A stretch of DNA of 64,000 nucleotides from Serratia liquefaciens (GTDB lineage Bacteria > Pseudomonadota > Gammaproteobacteria > Enterobacterales > Enterobacteriaceae): the NCBI GenBank assembly GCA_012719855.1, contig JAAXZN010000003.1, forward strand, positions 280,356-344,355, given 5' to 3'. The notes under the pieces were generated by a model. That model made no database searches. It saw nothing but the letters and a program-made list of their open reading frames with translations, and had not been told where the DNA came from. Shown here piece after piece: positions 19,001 through 28,881 of this stretch (positions are counted from its first letter, which is position 1; each line of letters starts with the position of its first letter). The position numbers and the translations under genes are program-made.

Positions 19001-19187
19001 GTGTCACGCTGTTTTCCAGCGTCTCGGCATCGGCGCCCGGATAGGTGGCGGAGATGGATATCTGTGGCGGGGAGACGTCAGGATATTGCGAAATGGGCAG
19101 CGAGTTGATCGACATCAGCCCGCACAGCATGATGATGATCGCAATCACCCAGGCGAAAACCGGTCGCCGAATAAAGAACTGCGCCAT
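16032..19187 (-). CDS. RND multidrug efflux pump, inner-membrane transporter (AcrB/MexB family)
   Basis: The 1051-aa protein is a full-length hydrophobe/amphiphile efflux (HAE1) pump with 12 membrane segments and two large periplasmic loops. It starts FFIRRPVFAWVIAIIIMLCG as AcrB homologues do. The proton-relay Asp pair is visible in GLLVDDAIVVVENVERVM (about residues 400-417), and the C-terminal half has SAKNAILIVEFA. It exports amphiphilic drugs using the proton gradient, in complex with the adaptor encoded 2 nt upstream and the channel encoded 1 nt downstream. Relatives in Serratia include SdeB and SdeY; I cannot assign a specific name. Confidence 0.95.
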   Translation of the reverse strand: MAQFFIRRPVFAWVIAIIIMLCGLMSINSLPISQYPDVSPPQISISATYPGADAETLENSVTQVIEQQLTGLDGLLYFSATSSSDGSVSINVTFDQGTDPDIAQVQVQNKVQQAESRLPTEVTAQGVTVKKSQSSFLLIVGLYDETDKASMADISDYLVSNIQDPLSRIEGVGDVQVFGSEYAMRIWLDPTKLASFSLMPSDVSTAIEAQNTQVSAGKVGDLPSGADQQLTATVKAQSRLQTPEQFRNIILKSDSSGALVRLGDVARVELGNEDYSSSARLNGHPASGIAVKLAAGANALNTAKLVKAKVAEYQTSMPDGYKVAYPKDSTDFINISIEEVVKTLIEAVVLVVIVMFVFLQNLRTTLIPTITVPVVLLGTFGVLAAFGYSINTLTLFGMVLAIGLLVDDAIVVVENVERVMREEKLSPRQATEKSMKEITGALVGIAMVLSAVFLPMAFFGGSTGVIYRQFSVTIVASMVLSVILALTLAPALCATLLKPAHDDLTDKGLLGKFNRGYNRLQEKYADKVARVIHSPMRYLLLYGLLLIAVVVMYMRLPTGFLPNEDQGVVMVQYTLPAGATNARTSAVSDVVKDYFLIDEKANVSTIFTINGFGFSGSGQNAGMAFVSLKDWSQRPGSANTADAIAKRAMAHFATIRDAQVFSMSPPAIDGFGQSDGFTFELQAKGATTRAELQLMRDQIIAAAGKNPNLSAVRANTLPDTPQLQVEIDNDKLQALGLSAGDVSSTLTSAFGSTYINDFIDRNRVKKVYMQGDVEYRSKPEDLDKWFVRGTSSSSTTSMTPFSAFASSHWIYGPENLSRYNGLSSFEITGEGAAGASSGTAMDEMEKLAAQFSSASSFSWSGLSYQERLTSGQAASLYAISLVVVFLCLAALYESWSIPFAVMMVVPMGLVGSLLAITLRGLENDIYFQVALLTIIGLSAKNAILIVEFAEENYQRGEALIAAAVEASRMRLRPILMTSLAFSAGVLPLAVSSGAGANSRIAIGTGIIGGTITATLLAIFFVPLFYVLVRRMFSRKTTSAKPTENTAPQAGE

Positions 19188-19189
19188 GG

Positions 19190-20332
19190 TTACTGCTCCC
19201 CGCCGTTAGCCGTCGGTTGTTTCACATCAACCGCTTTGACCTCAACGCCCGCAGCCACCTTATTGGTGCCTTCAACGATCAGACGATCGCCGGCATTCAG
19301 GCCCTTGCTGACCAGCCAATTGCTGCCGATAACCTGCTCGGTAATAACCGTGCGTTGCTCCACTTTGTTTTCCGCGTTGACGACCAGCGCCGTGGCTTCC
19401 CCCTTGGCGTTACGGGTGATCCCCTGTTGAGGCGCCAAAATCCCTTTGGGGTCGACGCCGTTGTCGACCGTGGCGTGCACATACATACCGGGCAGCAATT
19501 CGTGCTCGGGATTAGGGAACACCGCACGCAGGGTAACGGAGCCGGTCGACTCGTCTACCGCCACTTCCGTCAGCTCCAGTTTGCCGGGGTGGGTATAGGG
19601 CGTACCGTCCTCAAGTTTGATCGCCACCGGCGTGACATCGTCACGTTGCAGCGATGCCTGCTGTTTACGCAGTTTGAGCAATTGACTGCTGGACTGAGTG
19701 AGATCGACATAAATCGGATCGAGTGCGCGAATGGTCGCCAGGGCGTCGGTCTGACTGGCGGTCACCAAGGCTCCCGGCGTCACGGAGGAAATGCCGATAC
19801 GACCGGAAATCGGTGCACGAACCTGGGTATAGGCAAGATTGATTGTTGCGGTTTCCAGCGCTGCCTGGTATTGCGCAACGGCGGCAACCGCTTCCAGATA
19901 GGTCGCCATGGCATCATCCGCATCCTGTTTGGAAACGCCATTTTCTTTAACCAGCGCCGCATAGCGCTGGGCTTTCAGGCGGCTGGACTTCACCGTGGCT
20001 TCAGCGCTTTTCAACTGAGCGGCAGCCTGATCGTAGCTGGCCTGGTAGGTTGCGGGATCGATCTGATACAGCACCTGCCCAGCCTTGACCTCGGCCCCTT
20101 CGGTAAACAGACGTTTTTTGATAATGCCGTCCACCTGGGGGCGAACGTACGAGGTCATGGTGGCGTTCACGCGGCCGGTCAAATCGCTGCTTAGCGTTAC
20201 CGGTTGAGCCTGCAGCGTCGCGACACCCACCTCCTGCACGCCACCGGCGCCGGCGGGTGCTCCACCGCTCTGGCCATCACAAGCGGCCAGCAATAACGAC
20301 AGGCTGACAAGTAAAACCTTTTTCCTCTGCAT
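19190..20332 (-). CDS. RND efflux periplasmic adaptor (membrane fusion protein)
   Basis: The 380-aa lipoprotein (lipobox LLAAC, Cys18) has the standard adaptor order: lipoyl half-motif VRPQVDGIIKKRLFTEGAEVKAGQ, an alpha-hairpin (about 95-165), a second lipoyl half at APISGRIGISSVTPGALV, then beta-barrel and membrane-proximal domains. It is first in the three-gene RND operon and overlaps the proposed control region: a palindrome lies 13 nt upstream of its start. It bridges pump and channel in the periplasm. Confidence 0.94.
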   Translation of the reverse strand: MQRKKVLLVSLSLLLAACDGQSGGAPAGAGGVQEVGVATLQAQPVTLSSDLTGRVNATMTSYVRPQVDGIIKKRLFTEGAEVKAGQVLYQIDPATYQASYDQAAAQLKSAEATVKSSRLKAQRYAALVKENGVSKQDADDAMATYLEAVAAVAQYQAALETATINLAYTQVRAPISGRIGISSVTPGALVTASQTDALATIRALDPIYVDLTQSSSQLLKLRKQQASLQRDDVTPVAIKLEDGTPYTHPGKLELTEVAVDESTGSVTLRAVFPNPEHELLPGMYVHATVDNGVDPKGILAPQQGITRNAKGEATALVVNAENKVEQRTVITEQVIGSNWLVSKGLNAGDRLIVEGTNKVAAGVEVKAVDVKQPTANGGEQ

Positions 20333-20345
20333 CGACTATCTATCC

Positions 20346-20369
20346 TATTGAGAACGTTTATTCTCAATA
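20346..20369. promoter_or_regulatory. Perfect 9-bp inverted repeat at the RND operon start
   Basis: TATTGAGAA and TTCTCAATA flank a 6-nt spacer just upstream of the adaptor gene. A repressor bound here would block the promoter or ribosome site. The nearest candidate repressor is the TetR protein encoded at 22040-22741, though it more obviously serves the MFS gene beside it. Confidence 0.6.
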
Positions 20370-20443
20370 TATAGAAAGCGCTGTTTTTAGTCTGACAGGG
20401 TTGCGTAAGGATTGCGTAAAATTGCATCGCAGAGCGTGAGGAG

Positions 20444-20474
20444 AACCGGTGCGCGCCCATTTTACGCACCGGTT
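20444..20474. terminator. Hairpin after the DHA2 exporter gene
   Basis: AACCGGTGCG (20444-20453) pairs perfectly with CGCACCGGTT (20465-20474) around an 11-nt loop, just past the MFS stop on the minus strand and before the RND operon promoter. The T-run is missing, so efficiency is uncertain. Confidence 0.5.
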
Positions 20475-20481
20475 GGGGGTT

Positions 20482-22039
<1,558 letters not shown>

Positions 22040-22741
22040 ATGAGTGATTCTTTTCTCCGGTCAATGGATCTCACCGCGATGACAGCACAAAACGTTCAAG
22101 CCCCGCGCCGCCCTGGTCGGCCGAGTGGTGGCACCAAGGGTACAGAAAAACGCGAGCACCTGCTGGATACGGCGCTTAATTTGTTTGCCCGTCAGGGTAT
22201 TGCCGATACTTCGCTCAATGCCATTGCCCGTGAAGCCGGCGTCACCCCCGCCATGCTCCACTACTATTTTCACAACCGTGAACAACTTTTAGACGTGCTG
22301 ATCGAAGAGCGTTTCCTGCCGGTACGGCTGGCCGCCGGCAGCGTTTTTGACGCCAATGCGGACGACCCTATCGCCGCCTTCACCCAACTGGCCCAAAGGT
22401 TTATCGATATCTCCACCGCGCACCCCTGGTTCGCCCCGCTGTGGTTGCGAGAAGTGATGAGTGATAACGGCGTACTGAAGCAGCGGATGGACGAGCGTTT
22501 TGGCGACGCACAGCGCAAAGCGGCCCTGAAGTCGATTATGCGCTGGCAGGCAGAGGGCAAGCTGAATGCCGATCTGGAACCCTCTTTGCTGTTTATCACC
22601 CTGTTTGGCATGACGCTGCTGCCGCTGGCCACCGCGCCGAAATGGCACCGTGACAACAACAGCCACGGCCCGCAGAGCGCTGAAGTTATCGCGCGCCACG
22701 CCATTGCGCTGTTAAGTCACGGCCTGGGGCCGCAGCGCTAA
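22040..22741 (+). CDS. TetR-family transcriptional repressor
   Basis: The 233-aa protein has a long basic N-tail (RRPGRPSGGTKGTEKREHLL) and then a TetR helix-turn-helix (about residues 34-80, ADTSLNAIAREAGVTPAMLHYYFHNREQLL), followed by an all-helical ligand domain. ATG at 22040 is the longest start; one at 22079 would drop 13 residues and leave the DNA-binding domain intact, and neither has a good ribosome site. Divergence from the DHA2 exporter makes that gene its probable target, with the RND operon a second candidate. Confidence 0.9.
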   Translation: MSDSFLRSMDLTAMTAQNVQAPRRPGRPSGGTKGTEKREHLLDTALNLFARQGIADTSLNAIAREAGVTPAMLHYYFHNREQLLDVLIEERFLPVRLAAGSVFDANADDPIAAFTQLAQRFIDISTAHPWFAPLWLREVMSDNGVLKQRMDERFGDAQRKAALKSIMRWQAEGKLNADLEPSLLFITLFGMTLLPLATAPKWHRDNNSHGPQSAEVIARHAIALLSHGLGPQR

Positions 22742-22783
22742 AGGGAGATCCATTTTGGCGCTACGTACCCCCTGTTTATTTAC

Positions 22784-23914
22784 TTAAACGGCCGGTAGTT
22801 GGCTGGTTACACAGTGGATCCCCCCGCCACCGGCGGCGATAGCATCGATATTCAACTGCACCACTTCACGCTGCGGATAAAGCGCCGTCAATAATTCCAA
22901 GGCTGCGGCATCCGCTTCGGCATCGCCAAACTCCGGGGCGATAATCGCGCCGTTGATGACAAAGTAATTGATGTAGCCGGCGGCAAAATCGGCATTGCCC
23001 TTGCTGAAGCGGCTACGTCGTGGGTCCAGCGGTGGCGATACCGTATGCACCTGTATCTTACGCCCATCGGCATCCGTGGCCTGTTTGAGGATCGCCAAGT
23101 GATCCAGCGTGGCCTGATGGTCGTAGGACTCCGGATCGCTGTCCAAATTGGCGATCACCACGCCTGGGCTGACGAAACGGGCATAAAAATCGACGTGAGC
23201 GTCGGTAATGTCTTTGCCCTTAATCCCCGGCAGCCAGATGATTTTTCGCAGGCCCAGCATCGCTTTGAGCTCTTGCTCTACCCGATCGCGGCTCCAGCCA
23301 GGGTTGCGGTTGCGATTGACCCAGCTGCTCTCGGTCATGATGCCGGTGCCATGGCCATCCACTTCGATGCCACCGCCTTCCCCTACCAGCGCACTGCGGC
23401 GCAGTGGATTAACCCCGAAATGCCTGGCCTGGAAAGCGGCCAACTGAGCATCCTTACCGTGCCGTTGCTTATTGCCCCAACCGTTAAAATTGAAGTCCAC
23501 CGCCGCCAATTCCCCCGCGTGGTTGGTAACGAAGTTGGCACCGATATCGCGCATCCAAATATCATCGAGTTCGGTAATGACAAAGGTCACATTGTGGCTG
23601 CCGCATTTTTTCTCTGCCAACTCTCGTTCGCGTTCACGGCAAAATACCGTCAGCGGCTGGTAAACCGCGATAGCACGGGCAATGCGGCCCAGGGCATCTT
23701 GCACGTCCGTCGTGAACTCACCCCAAATCGCCCGCTGTGCGCCAAAAGCGATAAATGCACATTGCTGAGGCTCGCCCTCATCGGGCATGCGCCAGCTTCC
23801 GCCAGCCGTTTTCTGAGCCGCGTGGCTGGACAATGACGCCAACCCCATCGAGGCCGTCAGGCTAATGCCGGCAATCAGGGAAGCCTGTTTGATAAATTCA
23901 CGACGTGTTGACAT
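22784..23914 (-). CDS. Tat-exported agmatine deiminase / peptidylarginine-deiminase-like hydrolase
   Basis: The 376-aa protein starts with a twin-arginine signal (STRREFIKQASLIAG, cleavage near SSHA). The mature part is a porphyromonas-type PAD/agmatine deiminase: RMPDEGEP, the IWMRDIGANF motif with substrate-binding Asp, EGGGIEVDG, DAHVDFYARF with the catalytic His, and GGGGIHC with the nucleophile Cys368 near the C-terminus. Agmatine deiminases convert agmatine to N-carbamoylputrescine plus ammonia and are usually cytoplasmic; here the enzyme is predicted to act in the periplasm. It is divergent from the LysR gene at 24063. No carbamoylputrescine hydrolase is adjacent. Confidence 0.9.
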   Translation of the reverse strand: MSTRREFIKQASLIAGISLTASMGLASLSSHAAQKTAGGSWRMPDEGEPQQCAFIAFGAQRAIWGEFTTDVQDALGRIARAIAVYQPLTVFCRERERELAEKKCGSHNVTFVITELDDIWMRDIGANFVTNHAGELAAVDFNFNGWGNKQRHGKDAQLAAFQARHFGVNPLRRSALVGEGGGIEVDGHGTGIMTESSWVNRNRNPGWSRDRVEQELKAMLGLRKIIWLPGIKGKDITDAHVDFYARFVSPGVVIANLDSDPESYDHQATLDHLAILKQATDADGRKIQVHTVSPPLDPRRSRFSKGNADFAAGYINYFVINGAIIAPEFGDAEADAAALELLTALYPQREVVQLNIDAIAAGGGGIHCVTSQLPAV

Positions 23915-24062
23915 GGTTTGCTCCTGTATTGCCGGCCAAACAATTAGCTAATCTATTCAGCAAAAGACGGCATGATGTCGATAACGGCTATGTTAAGCCC
24001 TTTAATCCAGGTAAAACAAAGGATACATTTAGCGGACACCTGATTAGATAGGCTTATCAATA

Positions 24063-24926
24063 ATGCTAAAACACTGGCCCCCGATGAACGCCCTGCGCGG
24101 TTTTGAAGCCGCCGCCCGGCTGGGCAGTTTCCACCAGGCCGCCGATGAGCTGCACCTCACTCAGTCGGCGATTAGCCAACAAATTCGCAGCCTGGAAGCC
24201 TTCCTGGAGCAACCGCTGTTTTTCCGTAGCGGCCGCAGCGTCAGCCTGACCGATGCCGGTCAGGATCTCTACAGCACTGCCCAGGTGATGCTGCAACAGT
24301 TGGCCGTTGGCATCCGCCGTCTGGAGCAGTACCGCAAACCCAACCAACTGATCGTCAACACCACGCCGGCGTTCGCCCGCCACTGGCTGATTCCACGTCT
24401 TAAAAGCTTCCACCGGCAGCACCCGGATATCGACCTGTGGCTGTTCACCACCTTCGATCCACCGGATATGGCGACCGAAACCGTCGATCTGGCGATCCGC
24501 GACGATCTCAGCGCGCAAATTGAATGTAGCCTCAAAATGCTGCATCAGGATCGGCTCTATCCGGCTTGCCATCCTGAGCTGCTGAAGCGGGATAAGGCAC
24601 AACGCACCACCTTGCACGGCGAACGTGAGATGGACTGGAGCCATTGGGCGGTTCAGGGCGGCGCCAACGTCGGGCAAAGCAGCCACGGCCTGAACTTCTC
24701 CGATCCCGGCCTGCTGTTGGATGCGGCCTGCGACGGCCTGGGCATCGCTCTGGTCAGCCAACTGCTGGCACAGCAGGCACAGGCCAAAGGCCTGCTGCAG
24801 CCACTGACGGAACAAAGCGTGCGCGGCCCCCATTGGGCATGGCTGATTCATCGCGACAGCGAGAATAATCCCCTCACTCAGCATTTCTGTGAGTGGTTAC
24901 TAACTCAATTACCGGCGGCGATTTAA
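24063..24926 (+). CDS. LysR-family transcriptional regulator, GcvA-like
   Basis: The 287-aa regulator opens with PPMNALRGFEAAARLGSFHQAADELHLTQSAISQQIRSLE, a typical GcvA-group helix-turn-helix (cited here as consecutive short motifs PPMNALRGFE, LGSFHQAADEL and TQSAISQQI). The effector domain has NTTPAFARHWLIPRL and DLAIR. It is divergent from the Tat-exported deiminase with 148 bp between starts, so that gene is the best candidate target. ggt lies downstream on the same strand after about 150 bp. Confidence 0.9.
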   Translation: MLKHWPPMNALRGFEAAARLGSFHQAADELHLTQSAISQQIRSLEAFLEQPLFFRSGRSVSLTDAGQDLYSTAQVMLQQLAVGIRRLEQYRKPNQLIVNTTPAFARHWLIPRLKSFHRQHPDIDLWLFTTFDPPDMATETVDLAIRDDLSAQIECSLKMLHQDRLYPACHPELLKRDKAQRTTLHGEREMDWSHWAVQGGANVGQSSHGLNFSDPGLLLDAACDGLGIALVSQLLAQQAQAKGLLQPLTEQSVRGPHWAWLIHRDSENNPLTQHFCEWLLTQLPAAI

Positions 24927-25078
24927 CGTTCTACCTCACGCTTCCAAACGCAGGATAAAGCGCGACGGATTGAGCAGTGCTACTTTCAATCAAGCGCCCG
25001 AACAAGCTTAAACAATGGCGCTAAGTGGTTGTTGAGATTGAATTCACCTGTCATCGTTCAATTCGAAAAGGAAAGGCT

Positions 25079-26752
25079 ATGCATTCTGGTTTATTAAAAA
25101 CATTAGCACTTGGCGTGGCGTTAGCCACGCTCAGCCCTTCGGTATTCGCCGCTAATCTGAACGCCGGTGCCGTGGCGGCACCGGATCAATACGGTGCCAA
25201 AGTGGCCGCACAAATTTTGCAGGCCGGCGGTAATGCTGTCGATGCTGCGGTCGCGACCGCCTTTACGCTGGCGGTGACCTACCCGGAGGCTGGCAACATC
25301 GGCGGCGGCGGTTTTATGACCCTGTACGTCGACGGCAAGCCCTACTTCCTCGACTACCGGGAAGTCGCGCCCAAAGCGGCCACCAAAACCATGTACCTTA
25401 ACGAAAAAGGCGAAGTGATCGAAAACCTCAGCCTGGTGGGCACCAAGGCCGCCGGCGTACCCGGCACGGTACTCGGACTGTGGGAGGCGCATAAACGCTT
25501 CGGCAAGTTGCCCTGGGCAGAGCTGCTGACCCCGGCTATCGGCTATGCGCAACAAGGCTTTAAGGTGGCCGATCAGCAATACCAATACCGCGAGGATGCC
25601 AACAAGCTGTTCGCTGAAAAAACCAACTTCGGCGATTACTTTGGCAGCATGAAACCCGGCGCGGTGTTTAAACAGCCGGAGCTGGCCAAAACGCTGGAGC
25701 GCATCGCCAACCGGGGTGCAGAGGACTTCTATCAGGGGGAAACCGCCAAACTGTTGATCGCCCAGATGCAGCACGATGGCGGCCTGATCACCCAGCAGGA
25801 TTTGACTGACTATCGGGTGAAGTGGCGCGAACCGATGAAAATCGCCTGGCGCGGCAATACCCTTTATACCGCCCCGCTGCCCAGCTCAGGTGGCATCGCG
25901 CTGGCGCAGTTACTGGGCATAAAAGAAGACCGAGCTGCCGATTTCAAAGGCGTAGCGCTTAATTCCGCCCGCTATATTCACTTACTGTCGGAAATCGAAA
26001 AGCGCGTCTTTGCCGATCGCGCCGATTACCTTGGCGATCCTGACTTTGCCAAGGTGCCGGTTGCCCAGTTGGTCGCCCCGGATTATTTGCAAAAGCGGGC
26101 TGCGGAGATCAACCCGACCGCCATTTCACCGACCGAAAAGGTGCGCCCAGGGTTAGAGCCCCATCAAACCACGCATTTCTCGATTGTTGACGCTCAGGGT
26201 AACGCGGTCAGCAATACCTATACGCTGAACTGGGACTTCGGCAGCGGTGTCGTGGTGAAAGGCGCAGGCTTCCTGTTGAATGACGAAATGGACGACTTCA
26301 GCGCCAAACCGGGCGTGGCCAATGCCTTTGGCGTGGTCGGTAGCGACGCCAACGCCATTGAGCCGGGCAAACGCATGCTTTCGTCCATGAGCCCGACCAT
26401 TATCACCCGCGACGGGAACGTTAGCCTGGTGATCGGTACCCCTGGCGGTTCCCGCATTTTCACCTCGATTTTCCAGGTGATAAACAATCTCTATGACTAC
26501 CGGTTACCGCTGGAGCAAGCGGTGGCCGCTCAGCGCGTCCATCACCAACTGTTGCCGAAAGACACTATCTTCTACGACGCTTTTGCCCCACTGACCGGCA
26601 ACGTGGCCGACCAGCTGAAAGCCATGGGATACACACTGGAAGATCAGGGCTGGTACATGGGGGATATACAGGCGATCCGCATCAATGGTGACACGCCGGA
26701 AACCGCCTCCGATCCGCGTGGCCGTGGTGTGGGATTGGTAGTGAAGAAATAA
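25079..26752 (+). CDS. ggt: Gamma-glutamyltranspeptidase, periplasmic
   Basis: The 557-aa precursor has a Sec signal (cleavage near VFAAN) and the Ggt fold. It self-cleaves before the catalytic Thr, which is Thr364 in HQTTHFSIVD; the mature small subunit follows, with YTLNWDFGSG and the glycine-rich LSSMSPTI and GTPGGSRI loops. It hydrolyses or transfers gamma-glutamyl groups from glutathione, releasing cysteinyl-glycine and so recycling sulfur and nitrogen. The start at 25079 is preferred over 25025 because it begins the signal peptide and follows AAGGAAAGG. It ends at a strong bidirectional terminator. Confidence 0.95.
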   Translation: MHSGLLKTLALGVALATLSPSVFAANLNAGAVAAPDQYGAKVAAQILQAGGNAVDAAVATAFTLAVTYPEAGNIGGGGFMTLYVDGKPYFLDYREVAPKAATKTMYLNEKGEVIENLSLVGTKAAGVPGTVLGLWEAHKRFGKLPWAELLTPAIGYAQQGFKVADQQYQYREDANKLFAEKTNFGDYFGSMKPGAVFKQPELAKTLERIANRGAEDFYQGETAKLLIAQMQHDGGLITQQDLTDYRVKWREPMKIAWRGNTLYTAPLPSSGGIALAQLLGIKEDRAADFKGVALNSARYIHLLSEIEKRVFADRADYLGDPDFAKVPVAQLVAPDYLQKRAAEINPTAISPTEKVRPGLEPHQTTHFSIVDAQGNAVSNTYTLNWDFGSGVVVKGAGFLLNDEMDDFSAKPGVANAFGVVGSDANAIEPGKRMLSSMSPTIITRDGNVSLVIGTPGGSRIFTSIFQVINNLYDYRLPLEQAVAAQRVHHQLLPKDTIFYDAFAPLTGNVADQLKAMGYTLEDQGWYMGDIQAIRINGDTPETASDPRGRGVGLVVKK

Positions 26753-26765
26753 CGATAAAAAAAAC

Positions 26766-26799
26766 CGGGCGCACCAGTGAAAGGTACGCCCGTTTTTTT
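26766..26799. terminator. Bidirectional rho-independent terminator
   Basis: CGGGCG (26766-26771) and CGCCCG (26787-26792) close a stem that extends to 10 bp with one mismatch. Seven T residues follow on the plus strand and an A-run precedes it, so it can end both ggt and the convergent gene at 26806. Confidence 0.88.
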
Positions 26800-26805
26800 G
26801 GGTTT

Positions 26806-28749
26806 CTACTGCTTGGCGACGGCAGGCGTAGCACCGGTATTCGCCAACTCGCCATACACGACCTGACCACGGAAGCCGCGCCGCACCTGTTGGAACAACG
26901 CGCGGAAGGCCGGATAATCCTGCGCCTGGCAGAGTGCGTCCTTACCACGCACGGCATTCAGCTGTAGCCGATGGTTGACCACCACCTGTTGCCCTTCGAG
27001 CTGCCATTCAACCTGGTATTTACCGGCCGCGTTGCTGAACTGCTGGTTTTTGGGAATGGCGATAATCGGCACGCCGGCGGGCAGGTGCAGACGATAGGTC
27101 TCGTCGTACTGCTGCGCGGTGCAGAAGAACGGCGTTTCGTTAGCCGGAGCAGACGTTGTCGAGTAAAGCGTACGGAAAGACTTGCCGCCGGGCGGCGTCG
27201 GTACGGCCATTCCGCCCACTACGCTGAAATCGACATAATCCTCGGCTTTGAATTTGTAACTGTAGGCAAACGGCTTTTTGAGATCGAACGCATCGCCTTG
27301 CTTCACGATAACGCCACGGCCATCAATGCCTGAGGACGCCATGATGTTCTCTTCGACTCGCGCCCGGTTCTGCTGATTGATTTGCGAGAAATAGCCTCTC
27401 AGGTTGATCTCATCAACCTCACCCAGCTTGCGTTCGGTTTGGCCGCGCATATTGCCCGTTTTATCGAAGTAGAAGTCCACGCTGAGCGACGTATTGTTGC
27501 GCTGTTCGTCGTTATCCGGGGTACGCGCCAGTTTGGCTTCGCGCGTCAGCAGCACCTGCGCCCCAAGATCGGCCCCCGGCAGTTGGCCAAAGCGCGCCCA
27601 CGGGCTGGTCGAATCCAGATACAGATTGAACTCCGGCACGTAGGTAATCGCGTGGTTAAACCGGCCCAGCAGCGGCACCGTCGGCAATATCGGCCCTTGA
27701 TCCATGCCGATCAGCACCGGTGAACTGACAATGCCCTTGGCGGCCAGCAACGCCTCGAGCATCACCACATGATCCTTGCAGTCGCCATAGTGGTTATCCA
27801 GGATGCTCTGCGCCGAATTCGGCTCCAGCCCGCCGTTGCCCAAATAGACCGCAACGTAACGAATATTCTGTGCCACCCAGCGATAAATCGCCGCCGTCTG
27901 CTCACGACGGTCGCTGATGCCGTCGGTAATTTTATCCGCCAACGCCTGGATCGCGGGGGTCACTTTGGCCGCCTGACTGGCTTTCTGTTGATAGGCTTTG
28001 GCCAGCTGTGGCCATTCGCGGTAGGTACTGGCCATGATGGTTGGGCTGAATGTCCAGCTGTTCGCCGACCAGTTTTGCGCTTCCAGCGGTTCACTGCGCC
28101 GGTAGTGCCAGCGCCAGTGGGCCTGACCGTCACGGATCTGCGGCTTATCTGCGCCCTCTACGCCTCGGGTAAAGACATGCATCGGCACATTGGCCGGCGC
28201 CTGCAAATTGACCTCGGCGTCATCAAACTGGTCGAAGACGCTGAAGGTCTCCCACAGGCCGAAGTAGTCCGGGAAGTACGGAGTATTTTGCGTGCGCAAC
28301 ACCTGATACACCACGCGAGAACCCGGCGCCAGGTTGGAGAAGACGATCACCCTTACCTTGCGATCGGCATACAGCGGCGCAGAGGCGCTGGAGTAGCTTT
28401 CCTGGGTATAAATGCGATCGGGCGCGACATCATGGCGCTGTCCATCGGCCGTCAGCGTATAGGCTGAAACCACCTTCAGCGTTTCCATTTTTTCGCTGTA
28501 GCTCAGGCGGATCTGGCTGAACTTCTCCACCGCCGCCTTGGTTTTGAGCAGCACCTCGTAACTCTCGGTCTTGGTGTTGCTGGCATTGGCATTGACTTGG
28601 TAATCCGCGCGGTAACGCACAAAACTGAAATCATTGCTAACGGCGGCATCCTTGGCGGCAACCGCGGGGACCTCCACGGCCAACAGCGTTGCCGGGTGCG
28701 TTGCCGCCAGTCCAGCGGCCAACATGAGAGAAGGGATGATAATTTTCAT
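26806..28749 (-). CDS. DUF3857/transglutaminase-like exported protein
   Basis: The 647-aa protein has a Sec signal (MKIIIPSLMLAAGLAA), a beta-rich DUF3857-type domain in the N-terminal half, and a transglutaminase-like domain near the middle, whose Cys-His-Asp triad is visible in YGDCKDHVVMLEALL, FNHAITYV and YLDSTSPW. The start at 28749 is chosen over 28806 because AGGAA precedes it and the signal peptide begins there. The function is not established; such proteins may process or cross-link peptides in the envelope. A Fur-box-like sequence lies upstream at 28833-28851, suggesting iron control. Confidence 0.82.
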   Translation of the reverse strand: MKIIIPSLMLAAGLAATHPATLLAVEVPAVAAKDAAVSNDFSFVRYRADYQVNANASNTKTESYEVLLKTKAAVEKFSQIRLSYSEKMETLKVVSAYTLTADGQRHDVAPDRIYTQESYSSASAPLYADRKVRVIVFSNLAPGSRVVYQVLRTQNTPYFPDYFGLWETFSVFDQFDDAEVNLQAPANVPMHVFTRGVEGADKPQIRDGQAHWRWHYRRSEPLEAQNWSANSWTFSPTIMASTYREWPQLAKAYQQKASQAAKVTPAIQALADKITDGISDRREQTAAIYRWVAQNIRYVAVYLGNGGLEPNSAQSILDNHYGDCKDHVVMLEALLAAKGIVSSPVLIGMDQGPILPTVPLLGRFNHAITYVPEFNLYLDSTSPWARFGQLPGADLGAQVLLTREAKLARTPDNDEQRNNTSLSVDFYFDKTGNMRGQTERKLGEVDEINLRGYFSQINQQNRARVEENIMASSGIDGRGVIVKQGDAFDLKKPFAYSYKFKAEDYVDFSVVGGMAVPTPPGGKSFRTLYSTTSAPANETPFFCTAQQYDETYRLHLPAGVPIIAIPKNQQFSNAAGKYQVEWQLEGQQVVVNHRLQLNAVRGKDALCQAQDYPAFRALFQQVRRGFRGQVVYGELANTGATPAVAKQ

Positions 28750-28832
28750 CTTCGTTCCTTGAAGTTTTTTAAACGATAACAGTGACATTGATAAAGTACT
28801 GACCACTGGCGTAAGAGCGGCACACTAATACA

Positions 28833-28851
28833 ATTGAGAATCGTTTTCAAT
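28833..28851. promoter_or_regulatory. Fur-box-like site upstream of the transglutaminase-like gene
   Basis: TTGAGAATCGTTTTCAA with AT flanks forms an imperfect inverted repeat (TTGAGAA/TTTTCAA, 3-nt spacer) resembling enterobacterial Fur boxes. It lies about 85 bp upstream of the start at 28749, a usual place for Fur repression. Confidence 0.55.
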
Positions 28852-28881
28852 AAAATACCGGTTCAGCCCGGCGTGCCTGAC

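Noticed and set aside
23045..23836. 263-codon frame antisense to the agmatine deiminase
   Set aside because: It lies inside a gene with visible catalytic motifs on the other strand; no ribosome site or domain.
24066..24884. 272-codon frame antisense to the GcvA-like LysR gene
   Set aside because: It mirrors a clear LysR gene and shows no domain of its own.
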